Source: Coenobita brevimanus (Eukaryota > Arthropoda > Malacostraca > Decapoda > Coenobitidae). Taken from it: DNA of 64,000 bases. Of this stretch, positions 43,602-54,639 are shown piece after piece; position 1 is the first letter of the stretch; the number at the start of each line of letters is the position of its first letter. Made by a program: the position numbers and the translations under genes. The stretch spans positions 25,717,116 to 25,781,115 of the forward strand of contig CM064732.1 in assembly GCA_032717465.1 (NCBI GenBank). Direction: 5' to 3'. The notes under the pieces were generated by a model. That model saw only the letters and a program-made list of their open reading frames with translations. It was not told the DNA's origin and did not search any database.

Positions 43602-45096
43602 ACTAACGGTCAAGTACTGTATGTGTGTGGTGGAAGGTTCCGGTGACTCACGAGTACACAGGTTCAGGTCACAGCTTGGAGAACCAGTGTTTATCAAGAC
43701 TTTTTTTTTTTCCCCCTCATGTGTAAGATGGATATGGTACCACTACACTACCGCCTCTCCACTGGAAAGGGTTAAATTTCTTCAGTTACATGATGCATTA
43801 TGTATTTTTTCTCCCACCCCAACCCCCCCAGCTTGCTACACTCGCTATGGGCGATATTGAAAATGACCATAGGTGCTTCCATACACTTTTTGCCTGTTGT
43901 AACACTTTTTAAATTGTGTTTATAGGATCAAACATGGTGAAGAGGCTGAGGACTGGCCAAGGAGATGTCTTGTACTTCTTGAGAACAATAAGTTGAAGGT
44001 GAAGGACCAACGACAAGGTCAACTTAAACAGCTTTTTTCCAGCTTGCACCATTTTTTGGAAATATCTAGAGAAAGAGAATGAAAAAGGAATTGGATTTTG
44101 AGGACAATTTGTGAAAGGACTAAGATCATAGGTCAGTCACATACCATTAGATGTATACTTCAATCCATTTATCATCAAATCTATTATCGCCTCATTTCGA
44201 GTGTAAACATTACTCAAATATATACACACCAATTTATTTAAAGAGAAATGTCCTCATTACCTCATACTCATCAGTAGGACAGGACAACGACATCCCCCTT
44301 CTCCACCTAGTCTGTCCCCTCGGCTGTCAGCCTCTCTTCTGACAAAACATTCATTTAGATGCCATCTGTGACTTTGGTATTCTGTCTTACTCAATTAGAA
44401 TTCGCTAACGGAAATGGTTTTATGATTATGATTTTTCTTGCTACTGTTTATTACAGTGACGTCGTTAAGTGAGCTGACATCCACCACCCCTTCCTTATTC
44501 CAACATTTGCTATTTCACCCGGGCTACCCCAAACTTATTATATCCTGGCTGAGTAATGGGTATGTGTGTTCACCTTCACCATCTCTCGCTCCATCATCAT
44601 TCATCTTGCACCTCCTTTCGCCAAACAGTTCTGTTCATCCTTTGTGGCAACCCATTCCTGGACCAAGCAAATCCTTTTTGCTCTGGCTATGCCCAAGCGA
44701 TTCTTTGCAAGACATGATGAGTTTACGTGTTAAGTTTTAAGAAGAATTGTCCAATACAAACCCTATTATCATATTCAATCTAAATTTAAACAAATCCGTG
44801 CAGAGAAAGTGGCCAGCATCTTTATTCATTTCCTCCATCAGGTCTCTCCCCAGCCTAAATTCCTTTGTTCTAGTTACCTACAAAGACTCCATGCAGGTAA
44901 CATGGTGTGTTTGTGTGTTTATCTTCATTAGTCCTTCTCAACTCCTACCTCACCATTTTTTTTCAACCTATGTGATAATAAAGTATTATGCTCTCTCACC
45001 TTCCTGACCCCAGCCTCAGCCTCCTTACTCCACCAGTCACCTCTCTACGAATAGTAATTGTAGCCTTCATTGAAGCCATGCACATGCAGGATATAA
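43602..45096. other. No gene recognised
   Basis: About 1.5 kb of AT-rich DNA with a T run near 43,702. TTTATTACAGTGACG at 44,447 looks like a splice acceptor but no exon can be supported behind it. Confidence 0.5.
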
Positions 45097-46285
45097 GCAA
45101 CATCTCCTGCAACTGCCTGCGACCCGTTGAGTGGGGCAATTAGCAGACCCCAGTCTCCGGTGGCCCAGAAGTTCAAAGGAACCAAGGTTTGGTTCAACGT
45201 CAGTGTAGGGTACGGTTTCATCAAGCATCGGGTTACTGGCGCTGATGTTTTCTTGCACCGCCAGGCTGCAAACCCTTGGCATCTCCAGTGCTTCCTCAGG
45301 GACGGTGAGCTGGTGAAGTTTTGTCTCTCTGGGACTCCCAAGGGTCCTGAGGCAAGGGATGTTACTGCACCGGGAGGCGTGGCCGTGCAGGGTTCTACAT
45401 ATGCACGGTGGCGTCTCACTGCCCGGGGATGTCAGGCCAGGGATCGTGGGAGTCCTGGGGGGATAAGCACCGTACTGGTTAGATGTGCATCTCAATGGCG
45501 AAGGTTTATTGTTGGGGTGACAATGGGGCTTTGTGTGTTCTTCCTAAGATCTTTGAGAATGGGTTGCCTCGTGTTGTCATCGCCAAGTGCTTTGCCTGCG
45601 ATGTACACTCTGTTCCTCACTGTCAGGAGTGTTAGGCCTGGCAGCCACAACCTGCTTCCCCCTGCACAACACCGCAGAAGGGACTGAGGCTGGATGCCCC
45701 CCCTCAACCAACACACTGTACCATCGATCACCTACCCAGATCTGGACCTGACCAAAAGAGCCGACTACCACCGACATTCATCAACTGCCGTCAGTGACCA
45801 AAGAGGGGCAGGACTCTTCTGACTCTGTGTCCATGGCCGAGGATGCGTCGACCGGCTCCTCGGCTGAGGAGGAGGTCAATGAGTCCTCCCCTCCTCCAGC
45901 AGAGGGGGTCAGTCCATCTCACCCTCCTATCATCGACCACAGGGATCAGCTAGACATGTCCATCTACCATCATTTCCTGACACTCAAAGCCCACACCCGG
46001 TCATACCACTACTGTACAGAGTTTCAACCTACTCCACCCTTTATGATCTTCTTTGAGTGGCCGACTTGGGTGAGGGGATTCCGTCACTTTCGATTGTCGG
46101 GAGGGAAGAGGTGCATCTGGCAGATCTTTGTGCGTTCTACCATATGATGCCTCCATGCTTGGCCCCCTGGACTGGTCATCTTGTGAGATGCCCGTGATCT
46201 GGAGTTTTGTTTTTGTTGTTTAACTTAGTTGCCTAATACCCCTAAGTGGGTGATGTCCTTAAGCCCTAAGAGAAGAAGAAGACAT
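45097..46285 (+). pseudogene. Cold-shock-domain (Y-box-like) relic with Cys-rich and acidic segments
   Basis: A GC-richer block. The frame 45,097-45,687 carries a cold shock domain at about 45,165-45,410: GTKVWFNVSVGYGFIKH (RNP1), ADVFLHRQAANPWH (RNP2), LRDGELVKF and VTAPGGVAVQGSTYA. The NP insertion and the PGGxxVQGSxYA ending are those of Y-box proteins, which bind mRNA or single-stranded DNA; Lin-28 is a poorer match. GTKVWFN in place of GTVKWFN shows decay. No ATG precedes the domain in frame. A second frame (45,483-45,635) has KCFACDVHSVPHCQEC, a possible zinc knuckle. A third (to 46,147) is Ser/Glu-rich and then aromatic. The block ends GAGAAGAAGAAGAC near 46,285, like a retroposed 3' end. 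It may be a retropseudogene or part of an unclassified retroelement. Confidence 0.6.
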
Positions 46286-47445
46286 TTGTTTCAGGTATTA
46301 TTTTATTATATTTGCTGCGTCTGTGCACGCTTTTACTCGTATTTCGTTTATGTTACTATAAAAACATTTTTCTCAGCTGAGGGAATATGAACAGTCAAAG
46401 AATTCAGAGACATCTCTGCTAACCCATTCTCTGCTAGTGTTTACCATGTTTTTTTTTTTTTACCCACTAACTCAGATGATCCTGTTCAGTCAACAGAAAT
46501 ACTAGCATCCCAAAGATTAACCACTTCTCTACTGTAACGTCAGTGTGCCCAGTATACAAATAATATCTTTCTCGTAGTGATGAGATTGTAATGATTTCTG
46601 TTATTCTGTTTTGTAGTTAGGTTCCTTTTATTCTTTTTGCCACCATACGATTGGACTAAGTTTAGGGGAACCCTTTATAAGTGGTGGGATGAGTAACAGT
46701 TTTATTTTGTTGACTACAAGACTATTTGATTTAGTTCACGAGAACCTCTCAGAAGTGAAGGATTTGTAACAGTCTCCACTAATTACTTCTGCAGGGCACT
46801 GTGGATCTTTTCATTATATTACTACAACTAATCAATTTAGTGTCTCTTAATACAGATTTCTCATTGTAAAATTATCTTGAAAGGTCTTCATTAACATGTT
46901 GAGTAATATAGCCTGATTTTTACATTGTGTCCTCTACTGCCAAAGTTTTCTTTTCCCCACGTACTGTAGAGGTGCATCAGATGTCACACTAAATGGATTG
47001 CAGCAATATTCCATATTATAGCATTTTTTCATTTTCTTGTTCGACAGTTATGCATTGTTATTCAGCTTAGGGAATACCACTCGTAGTTCGAAGTCATTTC
47101 TATGCTGAATAACATCACTTGAAGGAAGCAGGAATGAAACAAATAAGCGCATCCTTGGGCATAGGGGGCATAGCTTTCATTAGTTTTTCTCAACTCTTGA
47201 GTTTCCTTAGATCTGATAGTATCATCTTAAGGAATCAAGAGTAAGGAAATTTAGGACTTAACAGTCTTAAATTCAAATGACTTCTTCTTAACTGAATAAA
47301 TAGCTTGCCTTTATTTAAGAAAATTCTGGAATTATCCTGACTATGAGTTACTGGTACCAGCATTAATAACCTAGCCTAGGGCTCCTACAGTCAACGTCAG
47401 TTAAATGAAATCGTATGAGGTTCACTCGAAGAAAATCTATCTGCC
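46286..47445. other. No gene recognised
   Basis: AT-rich DNA with a T run at 46,450. No coding, RNA or repeat signature. Confidence 0.55.
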
Positions 47446-47685
47446 TATAGCCAGACGCCATAATAATGGAAGGGCAGACCACAAACGAATCACCTCCTTG
47501 TGACTGTCCACTGCCATCAAGTTACGCTATCTCCAACTCACATTCTCCTCCCCCATATTCCTTTCCAACCCATCCCTCCATCTCATCTTCAATCTCCCCT
47601 TTCCACCCTCCCCCCCCCCTCCATCTTACCCACATGCTTTATCCTAGCCAGTCTTTCTTTCTCCATGCTCTACACGTGAAGGAAA
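47446..47685 (-). pseudogene. RTE-like LINE, copy D (3' end only)
   Basis: The plus strand TCTATCTGCCTATAGCCAGA corresponds to a degenerate (TAGA)n tail and LINE 3' end in reverse. The next 220 bp parallel 16,666-16,890 of copy B in composition and order (CCATCCCTCCATCTCAT, CTTACCCACATGC, CTAGCCAGTCTTTCTTTCTC), that is, the last coding blocks of the family. More diverged than the other copies. Confidence 0.7.
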
Positions 47686-49271
47686 TTAAAGAGTAATTCC
47701 AGCCATGAGAGGGTTAAGCTGTTTCCAGTGTTTCTCTTTCATTTATACACTTATGAAACCTCTCCATAAAAAACCTCAGCCCAATGGCATGTTTTATTTT
47801 AATCAAGGTACCATCCCACGATGGCATCAAACCTAGAAAAACATATCGTACTGAAGGATTTTGTGGAGGCAATATTTCCTCTCTTCGAAGCTGAATAAAA
47901 TCACCGTAAGGTGGACCAATTAATATACAGAATAACTCATAACACTTAAAGTGTTTGAGCTGTTTTCTGTGCTTCTTTGCTACTCATTCTCCCTACTACA
48001 TTTCTTGATAAAATTAATGTGCATCAGAGCATTATGCCTGCACCATTTAGGCTACTGCCAGTGTCGCTTGACTTTTTGACTCGCTTTTCTTTCGTCTCAG
48101 CCTGGGTGGCGTCCCATTTATAAGATTTTTTTTTTTTTTTTTTTTTTATCAAGGAGTGTACACATCAATGAGTCACACAAATAGCGGCTAACTCTGGGGG
48201 AAAGTTAGGCTTTAGGTAAGACTAAAGGTGTAACTGTTTGTATTCTATTATTGTGGAAACTGTTTTCCTCCAGGGCAAGTATCTTGAGGTATACAATAAA
48301 ATATGAAAGATTAAAATAGTTATCCATGTTGAAAGCAGAGGAGAATTCCAGAGAATGTTTATTGCTAATTCAAGTAGTTAATTTATCCAGGTATTTGCCT
48401 TAGTCTCTGGATAATAATCCATGTTATTAATAAATTAAATGCTACTGCATTTAACCTTTATGGACAACTATATTGTAAATACGCGTATAAATACTTAGGA
48501 AGTTTCCATTGTACCTGACTGCGCCTGCGAGTTGTGCTGATGTGGATATTAGGAGAAGGTATTATATCTCACTGTACATAAAAATAATACCTGGTCTTAT
48601 TTTTATTTGAAATAAGATTGATTTGTTAATTTAGACCTTCCTTGTAAATTTCGTGAGATAATTCATTGTATTTAAGTAACTAATCGAATAATGTTTGGCA
48701 TTTCTGAATCCTATGAGAGAGAGGAAATATTTTACTGCTGACTAAGTCCCTTAAACTCGTTCAAGATGCATGCTGTAAATAATTGCACAGGGCGCTTGGA
48801 TAGACCCTCGCAAACCTAACCAAGACCGCTAGCCCGTTGTCATCTGTCATTGCGACAGTACGTAGCTAAGTATACTCAGAGATTTGGCCAAATTGAGGGG
48901 AACTAGCTACGATAATTATGAGGATGGAGCATAGGTGAGTTAGGGGAAGTCATACCCTCTCACTGAAAGAGACTCCTATTACTCAGTTTAACTTTGGTGT
49001 TAACACTCCAACCTGAATTTATTATATAATTGTTTCTGACAGCTTGGTGCTCCGAGTAAGGAAGACAGATATGTAATGAGGCTTTAAGCGAGTTTAAGGT
49101 TGGATTCGTGGGTTCGACTCCGCGCATGGTAGAGTGTCAGACACCTAAATATGTGTACCAAGCTCCGAGCGGAAAAGCTGGTTCCCTGTCGAATGATGAG
49201 CAGCTGTGTGCCGTGTTAGATTCGTGGGACAGAAACCTTACTATCCTTTATGGTGGGAGTCCAGTGGAATA
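47686..49271. other. No gene recognised
   Basis: AT-rich DNA with a T run at 48,127-48,147. At 49,098-49,118 a CGTGG-GTTCGACT-CCGCG stem-loop looks like a tRNA T arm (B box), but no A box or acceptor stem fits at the correct distance. The 5' LTR of the BEL element, if ever present, should be here; I could not find a partner copy. Confidence 0.5.
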
Positions 49272-49565
49272 TTAATGATGTGTCTGCTTCTGATCTCAGC
49301 GCAATTTATTTCTTTATTTTGAAATATGACTGTGGGGACAAAGATATAACCCAAACAGTTTAACAACCCAGTGAAACAGATTTAAAAGTAAAACCCCTCC
49401 CTACAATCGTCAACATTTAATGTGATCAGCTGCTTCTGGGCTCAGGTAAATTTGTTGTTTATTTAGAGGTTCTGATTGTAGGGTTAAAGGTATAACTCAA
49501 GCGGTTTAACAAACCACAGGGGGAGATGTTTAAAACAAAATCCTTCCCCACACTCATCAAAATAT
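49272..49565. repeat. Diverged tandem duplication, unit about 147 bp
   Basis: 49,272-49,420 and 49,421-49,565 align along their length: TGCTTCTGATCTCAG / TGCTTCTGGGCTCAG, ATATAACCCAAACAGTTTAACAA / GTATAACTCAAGCGGTTTAACAA (each in part), ACCCCTCCCTACAATCGTCA / ATCCTTCCCCACACTCATCA. It lies immediately before the BEL gag start, so it may be leader or LTR-derived. Confidence 0.7.
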
Positions 49566-50313
49566 AAATTGCAAATACAGGGAATTAATGTGTACATATG
49601 GTAATCAGCCAAAATGTCTATTTCCTTGTTAAAGAAGTTAACAAGTGGTAAGGCAGCATGGGTAGCAGGGCCTATAAATGACTGTAGGGAAATGTTAGAG
49701 GAAATACCATTGTTAAAGGAGAAATCAAATAGTCTTTTGAATATTTTAAAAGGCAGATGGACTAAGTGTGAAGAAAGTTATAGCAATCTAGAAGCAGCTA
49801 TTGTGAAGGAAGACAATAAAAGAGCTGTTGGAATCAGAGACTACGAAATACGAAAGTAAATTAGAGGAGTATATAACAATCGTAAATTGCATGAAACAAA
49901 ATCATTTAAAACCACCGCAGAAACTCGAATTGTGGAACAGCTGTGTAAAGCCACACTGCCAGTCATTACGCTCCCAGAGTTTGTTGGGGAGCAAAATTTG
50001 AGATCCTTTGGGGATAAATTTATGTACTTAGTCCATGAGAGAACAGACCTTTCTAATGAAAGTAAATTCTCCTATCTATTTGGACGAGTCAAGGGCATGC
50101 CTTACAAGTTGATAATTGAATTACCTGTAGAAGAAGATAATTGTGAGGCAACTTTGACTATCCTTAGACAGAATTACGAAGACAGGGAGCAGGTCATTAC
50201 GCAGTTACTGATGGCTAGTTGAATTATCCATATCTAAACATGATTTTGATTCCTTGCAAAGTTTTCTGACTGCAATGAGTTGTAATTTAAATGCTTTAGG
50301 TACTTAGGAATAT

Positions 50314-50324
50314 ATAAAAGCAGG
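50314..50324. repeat. Left TSD of the RTE-like LINE fragment
   Basis: AGGAGATTGGG before the LINE fragment reappears after its (TAGA)n tail at about 50,574-50,584. The copies overlap the tail by one or two bases, so the exact length is 9-11 bp. Confidence 0.85.
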
Positions 50325-50329
50325 AGATT

Positions 50330-50573
50330 GGGCCATGTGGAGAGGATGGAGGGTGAAAGACTGACGAAGAGAGTGTATGTGAGTGAGGTGGAGGGGGGAA
50401 GAGGGAGGGGGAGGCCGAGGATGAGATGGAGGGATGGGGTGGAGAGGTATTTGAGAGAGGGGAGTTGGGAGCAGGGGAGTGAAATGGCGGGGGACAGGGC
50501 GACTTGGAGGCGATTTGTTTGTGGCCATCCCAAACGGGACTGAGGCGTCTGGCAATAGATAGATAGATAGATA
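50330..50573 (+). mobile_element. RTE-like LINE, copy C (severely 5'-truncated) inserted in BEL gag
   Basis: Only the last 70 or so codons of the LINE remain: GHVERMEGERLTKRVYVSEV, a GRGRGRPRMRWRDGVERY block, DRATWRRFVCGHP and a stop at about 50,541, then GAGGCGTCTGGCAATAGATA and a TAGA tail. The frame is intact and close to copies A and B, and the TSD is clean, so this insertion is younger than the host element. The strongly shortened 5' end is normal for LINE copies. Confidence 0.92.
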
Positions 50574-51239
50574 GGAGATTGGGTGTTTTCTAGAAATGTA
50601 TCTTTAAAGCTGCTACCTAGAACCAAGGATGCCTTGTATGGTGGGTATCAAAAGGATCATTTCTCCTGTGAGGAGATTGAGGAGGGCTTGATGCAACTCT
50701 GTATATATTTACAAGGAATAGTGAAGCCTGCTGAAAGTAAACAGAATGTGAAATTAAAGAAAAGAATCACTAACCAACTGACTGTGAAACCTAAGTCAGG
50801 GCCAATTAAGCATGTAGATAAAGATGAAGCTGGCACTTTTATTAGCTCCTTAATATCTGACGAGAAATTACCAAGGACAAAGAATGGACAAAGGGGATGA
50901 TAATAAGGAAGTAAAAACTTCCATGGTAAAGGACAGGAAAGGTTGTGTGTTTTATAGTGAACAACATTCCACTGTATTTTGTCAGAGTTATCCTGATTAT
51001 GCCTCTAGAATAGTGAGGTTGAATGAATTGAAGTATTGTTTGGTTATATGAATTCAGAACACATCCACAGATTGTAAATCAAATCTTTGTTTCAAGTGCA
51101 AAATGGGCAACCATCATAGTGCTTTCTGTCCAAGGATGATCAAGTATAAGGTTCCTAAACCCGCAAGTGTCAATACGACTGTTGCGAAAACAAATACTCC
51201 AGTAACAATGCCAGCTGCAGTTCCAGTTGCAGATGTGAA

Positions 51240-51412
51240 GGTAATGAAATAAAGTAGAAGTGTATCAGCATGTGCTCTTTTTGATACTGGTGAATAGGGA
51301 ATTGCCATTTCTGCTAATATACTAGCGAAATTAAAGATACCAATTAGAGTCAAAGTAAATATAGCTATTACAGAGTGTTAAGGAAGCACAATCCTTTGAT
51401 TTGTTTAGACCT
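51240..51412 (+). pseudogene. BEL/Pao aspartic protease, first half
   Basis: ACALFDTGE near 51,270-51,296 is the catalytic Asp-Thr-Gly loop, followed (after one stop) by IAISANILAKLKIP. The protease cleaves the polyprotein. The coding sequence is cut by the piggyBac-type element at TTAA 51,413-51,416 and resumes at 52,174. Confidence 0.75.
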
Positions 51413-52173
51413 TTAACCCGTCACATCCCGAACTATTTCGCACCTATGACACCCCCCAATCCCGAGCTATTTTCGTTTTTTTTTTTGGCTAAAACCTCCG
51501 CTTTTGGTGAGAAACATCGAAAATTCATAGAGAAATCGCTCACCTGAAGTTTGAAATACTCGATCCAAGTAGCAGTACCTCCTTACCTTACTGGGTTTTC
51601 TAGCAGGCTGGCACCAAAGAAAACGAGTTCTATGGGAGGGTAACTATTTCACACCACTCATAAACGGTATTTATTTATTTACTTGGTACGAATTTATATG
51701 TAGTATGAGAGTATTTTGGTTTTCAAACAGTAATATAGGCATTATAAGCACTGTTTCACTCACTAACTCACCACCATACCTGACCTTTATTTGCCACATT
51801 ACCTGATCATCATTTCTGACTGTTTCTTCCTCTAATGCTATGTAAACTTTGTCCTCCACATTGTCATCGATTGGGGAATCACTCTGGCCCTGAATGTCTT
51901 TATTGGCTAGGTCACTGGTAACAGGTGAATTGCCGAGACAATGGCGTGCGGGGGGGAGGGAGGTTATGCGGTGTAAGGCATTGTCCCTGCCTGGCATCTT
52001 GTAGAGGAATAGAGGAAGGTGTCCTGTGTATACGTACGAAAAATCACGCACAAAAATTGAAAATTGTGCAAATTATGAACCTTGCAATTGTGCAACGTAC
52101 CAGTACGTTGTTGGGACTGGCAAATGCAAAATGTTGCAAAGTACCCATACGTCGACGGGACGCCTCGGGTTAA
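51413..52173. mobile_element. piggyBac-type element inserted at TTAA
   Basis: The element (51,417-52,169) is flanked by TTAA on both sides and has the ends CCCGTCACATCCCG and, reverse-complemented, CCCGAGGCGTCCCG, a 14-bp imperfect inverted repeat starting with CCC. TTAA duplication and CCY ends define piggyBac. Subterminal repeats are visible (TACGTTGTTGGGAC and TACGTCGACGGGAC at the right; TCCCGAACTATTTCG and TCCCGAGCTATTTTCG at the left). A minus-strand frame 51,671-52,051 with an acidic stretch could be the N-terminal part of a transposase, but I see no catalytic Asp blocks, so it is non-autonomous. Confidence 0.88.
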
Positions 52174-52560
52174 TACAGCTTGGCATATATAAATGCTGTC
52201 CAGCAGCAGTTGTACTGGATAAGATGGAAACAAGTGTATTTATCAAAGGACTGAAGGAAACCTCTGATCATCTACAGAGCTTAGGGATAAGTATGGCTAC
52301 ACAGAATGTGAAGTGAGATATTTTGGGTCCCATAAAAATGGTTATTGGGTCCGATTACTGTGGAAGATTCCTATGTAGGACTTTCAAGAAGAATAAACTA
52401 CAGTTGTTCAAGAGTCCAGGAGGTAGCTTTATTATGGGTCAATTGTCTTTTCTAAAGGAAGCCAGAAGAGAAGCCAAATTGAATCAATCTTTGTTACCCC
52501 ACACAGTCATTGATGATAGCTATAATAGGTGCACAGTTAGAACCTACTCTGGTAAATAAT
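52174..52560 (+). pseudogene. BEL/Pao protease, second half and pre-RT region
   Basis: The frame picks up right after the TTAA with IQLGIYKCCPAAVVLDKMET, then SVFIKGLKETSDHLQSLGIS, a stop near 52,317, GPIKMVIGSDYCGRFLC (the GSDYxG block typical of this region in Pao elements) and SPGGSFIMGQLSF. A further block, KIKPGHELWDLNTIEVHPEE (52,575-52,640), is in another frame. Confidence 0.75.
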
Positions 52561-52679
52561 TTATTGGGTGAGAAAATTAAACCTGGACACGAATTGTGGG
52601 ACTTGAATACTATTGAAGTACATCCTGAAGAACCAACTCCGAAGAGAAAATAATTATTGATTTGTATAATCAATCTGTG

Positions 52680-53345
52680 GAATTAAAGATGGACAGTATT
52701 TAGTTGGATTACCATGGAAACTTAACTATTCGGAGTTACCAACAAATTACCAGTTAAATGCTCTTCTAAGAAAGTTGAGAGACAACCCAGAACATCTAAC
52801 AATATATGATAATATTATCAAGAATCAATTGAAGAATAAATTTATAGAAGAGGTAGAAATCCATGTATATAATAAAGATGGACGTTATTTACCACATCAT
52901 GCTGTAAGTAAGGATTCAGCAACAACTCCTGTAAGGATAATTATAAATTGTAGCAGTAAAGTGTCCAAAGGATTAGCTAGTTTGAACGACTGCCTATACT
53001 GTGGACTTGAGAAGTTAGGGAATATGTTATTAAGATTTAAAGAGAAATCTTTTGCTTATACAGCAGACATTAGTAAGGCTTTTCTGAGAATAGGATTGAA
53101 AGAAGAGGACAGGAAATTTACAAAGTTCCTCTGGGCCTCAGGACCTTCAAAATGAAGATAGTCCTTTGAAAACTTCCTGTTTCCGATAGGTGCACTTTGG
53201 CTCTTGTGCTAGTTCTTTCCTACTATGTAACACTTTGAAGCATCATTTTGAAAATGCCAAATGCCAAGAAATAGGGAAGGCTTTCTGTATGGATAACTTA
53301 CGAGGTGTTCCTGATACAGAGACGGAAGCACTGAATACTTATGAA
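52680..53345 (+). pseudogene. BEL/Pao reverse transcriptase
   Basis: Blocks in order: LRKLRDNPEHLTIYDNII, GRYLPHHAVSKDSATTPVRI, SLNDCLYCGLEKLGNMLLRF, YTADISKAFLRIGLKEEDRK with the first catalytic Asp, FTKFLWASG, a stop near 53,155, and FCMDNLRGVPDTETEAL near 53,283, which is the YVDD-box position and has MDN instead of DD. YLPHHxV and SLNDxLxxG are diagnostic for BEL/Pao rather than Gypsy. Confidence 0.85.
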
Positions 53346-54080
53346 GTAGCCAGTTCCGAATGAAGGAAGGCTAATTTGCCGTTACAGAGCTGTAATACAA
53401 ACTCGACGCTTCTGAGGAAATGAAAACAAGAGGACTATCCTAACACTGACATTTGCAAAACTCAAAATGTGTTGGGTCTTAACTGAGATACAACCTGCTG
53501 ATGAAATAAGTCTAAAACCAATTAAGTTCTCTGCCATAACACTCACCAAGAGGCCCTTGTTAAGTCAGGTCTCCATGTTATTTGACCCATTATGACTGGT
53601 CAGCCCCATAGTTATTGGGGGCACATGTTTAGTGCAAGAGGCTTGGCAAAGAAAGTTGGACTGGGACACTGAATTAGGTGAGATGTATGTAGAACAGTGG
53701 GGACGGATTAGAAAGGAATTTGAAAAATCATCATGCATATGTATTCCAAGGTAGATAAACGATAATGAGCTTTCACATTTGCATATATTTTGCGGTGCTT
53801 CTCAAAAGGTATATGGGGCAGTAGCTTATTGTGCAACGAGAGATTATAATAAAATTATTATCTCCAAATCCAGAGTTGCACCAATTAAAAGAAGAACCCT
53901 AACTCAAATGGAAATGACTTCCTTGGAGTAGGAACTAAATTGACCAGGTATTCAACCACAACTCATTACACTCAGTTTGAGGATATTTATATGTGGACTG
54001 ACAGTGAATTTGTCTTTACTGGATAGGAAAGGAAGACAGTATATTTCCTTTTGTCTGGAATAGAGTGACGAGCATAAAAG
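53346..54080 (+). pseudogene. BEL/Pao post-RT and RNase H-like region
   Basis: Badly broken. Readable islands include a block near 53,800-53,930 with AVAYCATRDYN, IIISKSRVAPIKRRTLTQME (the SKSRVAP signature of Pao elements) and DIYMWTDSEFVFTG near 53,985. After WNRVTSI at about 54,065 the sequence leaves the BEL pattern because of an insertion. Confidence 0.7.
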
Positions 54081-54635
54081 GACTCATCATTCATCTTAAA
54101 TCTGACCTCCTTTCCCACTCTAGGGCAGAGTGAGGAGAAGCAATGTTCAAATAACCCAAATTTGGCAAAATCCGATGGGCCATGGTTCCATTCATTCATC
54201 ATTCAAGCCCCCGAGATCCTGGTTCTATTGGATATGCCCAAAACATTCACCATGCTTTGTAGCTTCACATAAACGTATCCGATAGAGTCAATCTGGACAC
54301 TGCCACATTAAAAAGGGGTGCCAAATCCCTGATCATGCACTTCTCTTCACAACATTCATCCAGCCAGCTCGATCTCGTGTCAGTTCCCTAGTCTCACCGA
54401 CTTCCAAACTTGTGGTGGATGGGGGCTCCCATCATCCACTCACTCAGTGTAGAGATGCCATAAGATCTCTGGACTGAGCGACAAGCCAAATGGTTTCCTG
54501 TACCCAGGAAACCATTTACTACGCTGGGTGGTAACCATATAACCGGGGTTTCTGGCAGGGTTAAGTGTTCCTCAGATTCCCCTATCCAAAATCACTTAAT
54601 CATGGCATTTGTTCCAGTTAAAACATAATAGAACT
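54080..54635. mobile_element. Unclassified insertion inside the BEL element
   Basis: BEL coding blocks stop at about 54,075 and resume at about 54,640 with SKFKVMHVSSNQNSADMLSR, so roughly 0.55 kb is foreign. It contains GCTCCCATCATCCACTCACT, which partly recurs at 15,928, and a perfect 13-bp hairpin at 54,488-54,517. I found no terminal repeats or target duplication and cannot classify it. Confidence 0.5.
54488..54517. other. Perfect 13-bp hairpin
   Basis: AAATGGTTTCCTG, loop TACC, CAGGAAACCATTT. No U run follows on either strand, so it is not a terminator. It could be an internal palindrome of the unclassified insertion. Confidence 0.85.
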
Positions 54636-54639
54636 GTCT

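Larger units (their letters stand above)
49614..51130 (+). pseudogene. BEL/Pao gag with zinc knuckle
   Basis: Gag packages the element RNA in particles. The first frame (49,614-49,859) is a helical N-terminal region (start ATG in CAAAATGTC). The second (49,886-50,220) has the capsid core: LPVITLPEFVGEQ, SFGDKFMYLVHERTDLSNES and KFSYLFGRVKGMPYKLI, which is the DUF1759-type Pao capsid pattern. After the LINE insertion the frame 50,583-50,900 continues with SLKLLPRTKDALYGGYQK. A CCHC knuckle CFKCKMGNHHSAFC lies near 51,090-51,130. Stops near 49,857, 50,219 and 50,898 and one near 51,048 break it. Confidence 0.8.

Noticed and set aside
44447..44740. Exon after a splice-acceptor-like TTTATTACAG
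   Set aside because: The frame behind it has no recognisable domain and no donor or partner exon could be supported.
45067..45495. 142-codon minus-strand frame over the cold-shock region
   Set aside because: Antisense shadow of the plus-strand cold shock domain; no domain of its own.
49050..49140. tRNA gene or tRNA-derived SINE
   Set aside because: Only a T-arm-like stem with an 8-base loop and GGTTCGACTCC is present; no matching acceptor, D or anticodon stems.
54488..54517. Rho-independent terminator
   Set aside because: A perfect hairpin but with no T run, and in eukaryotic repeat DNA.
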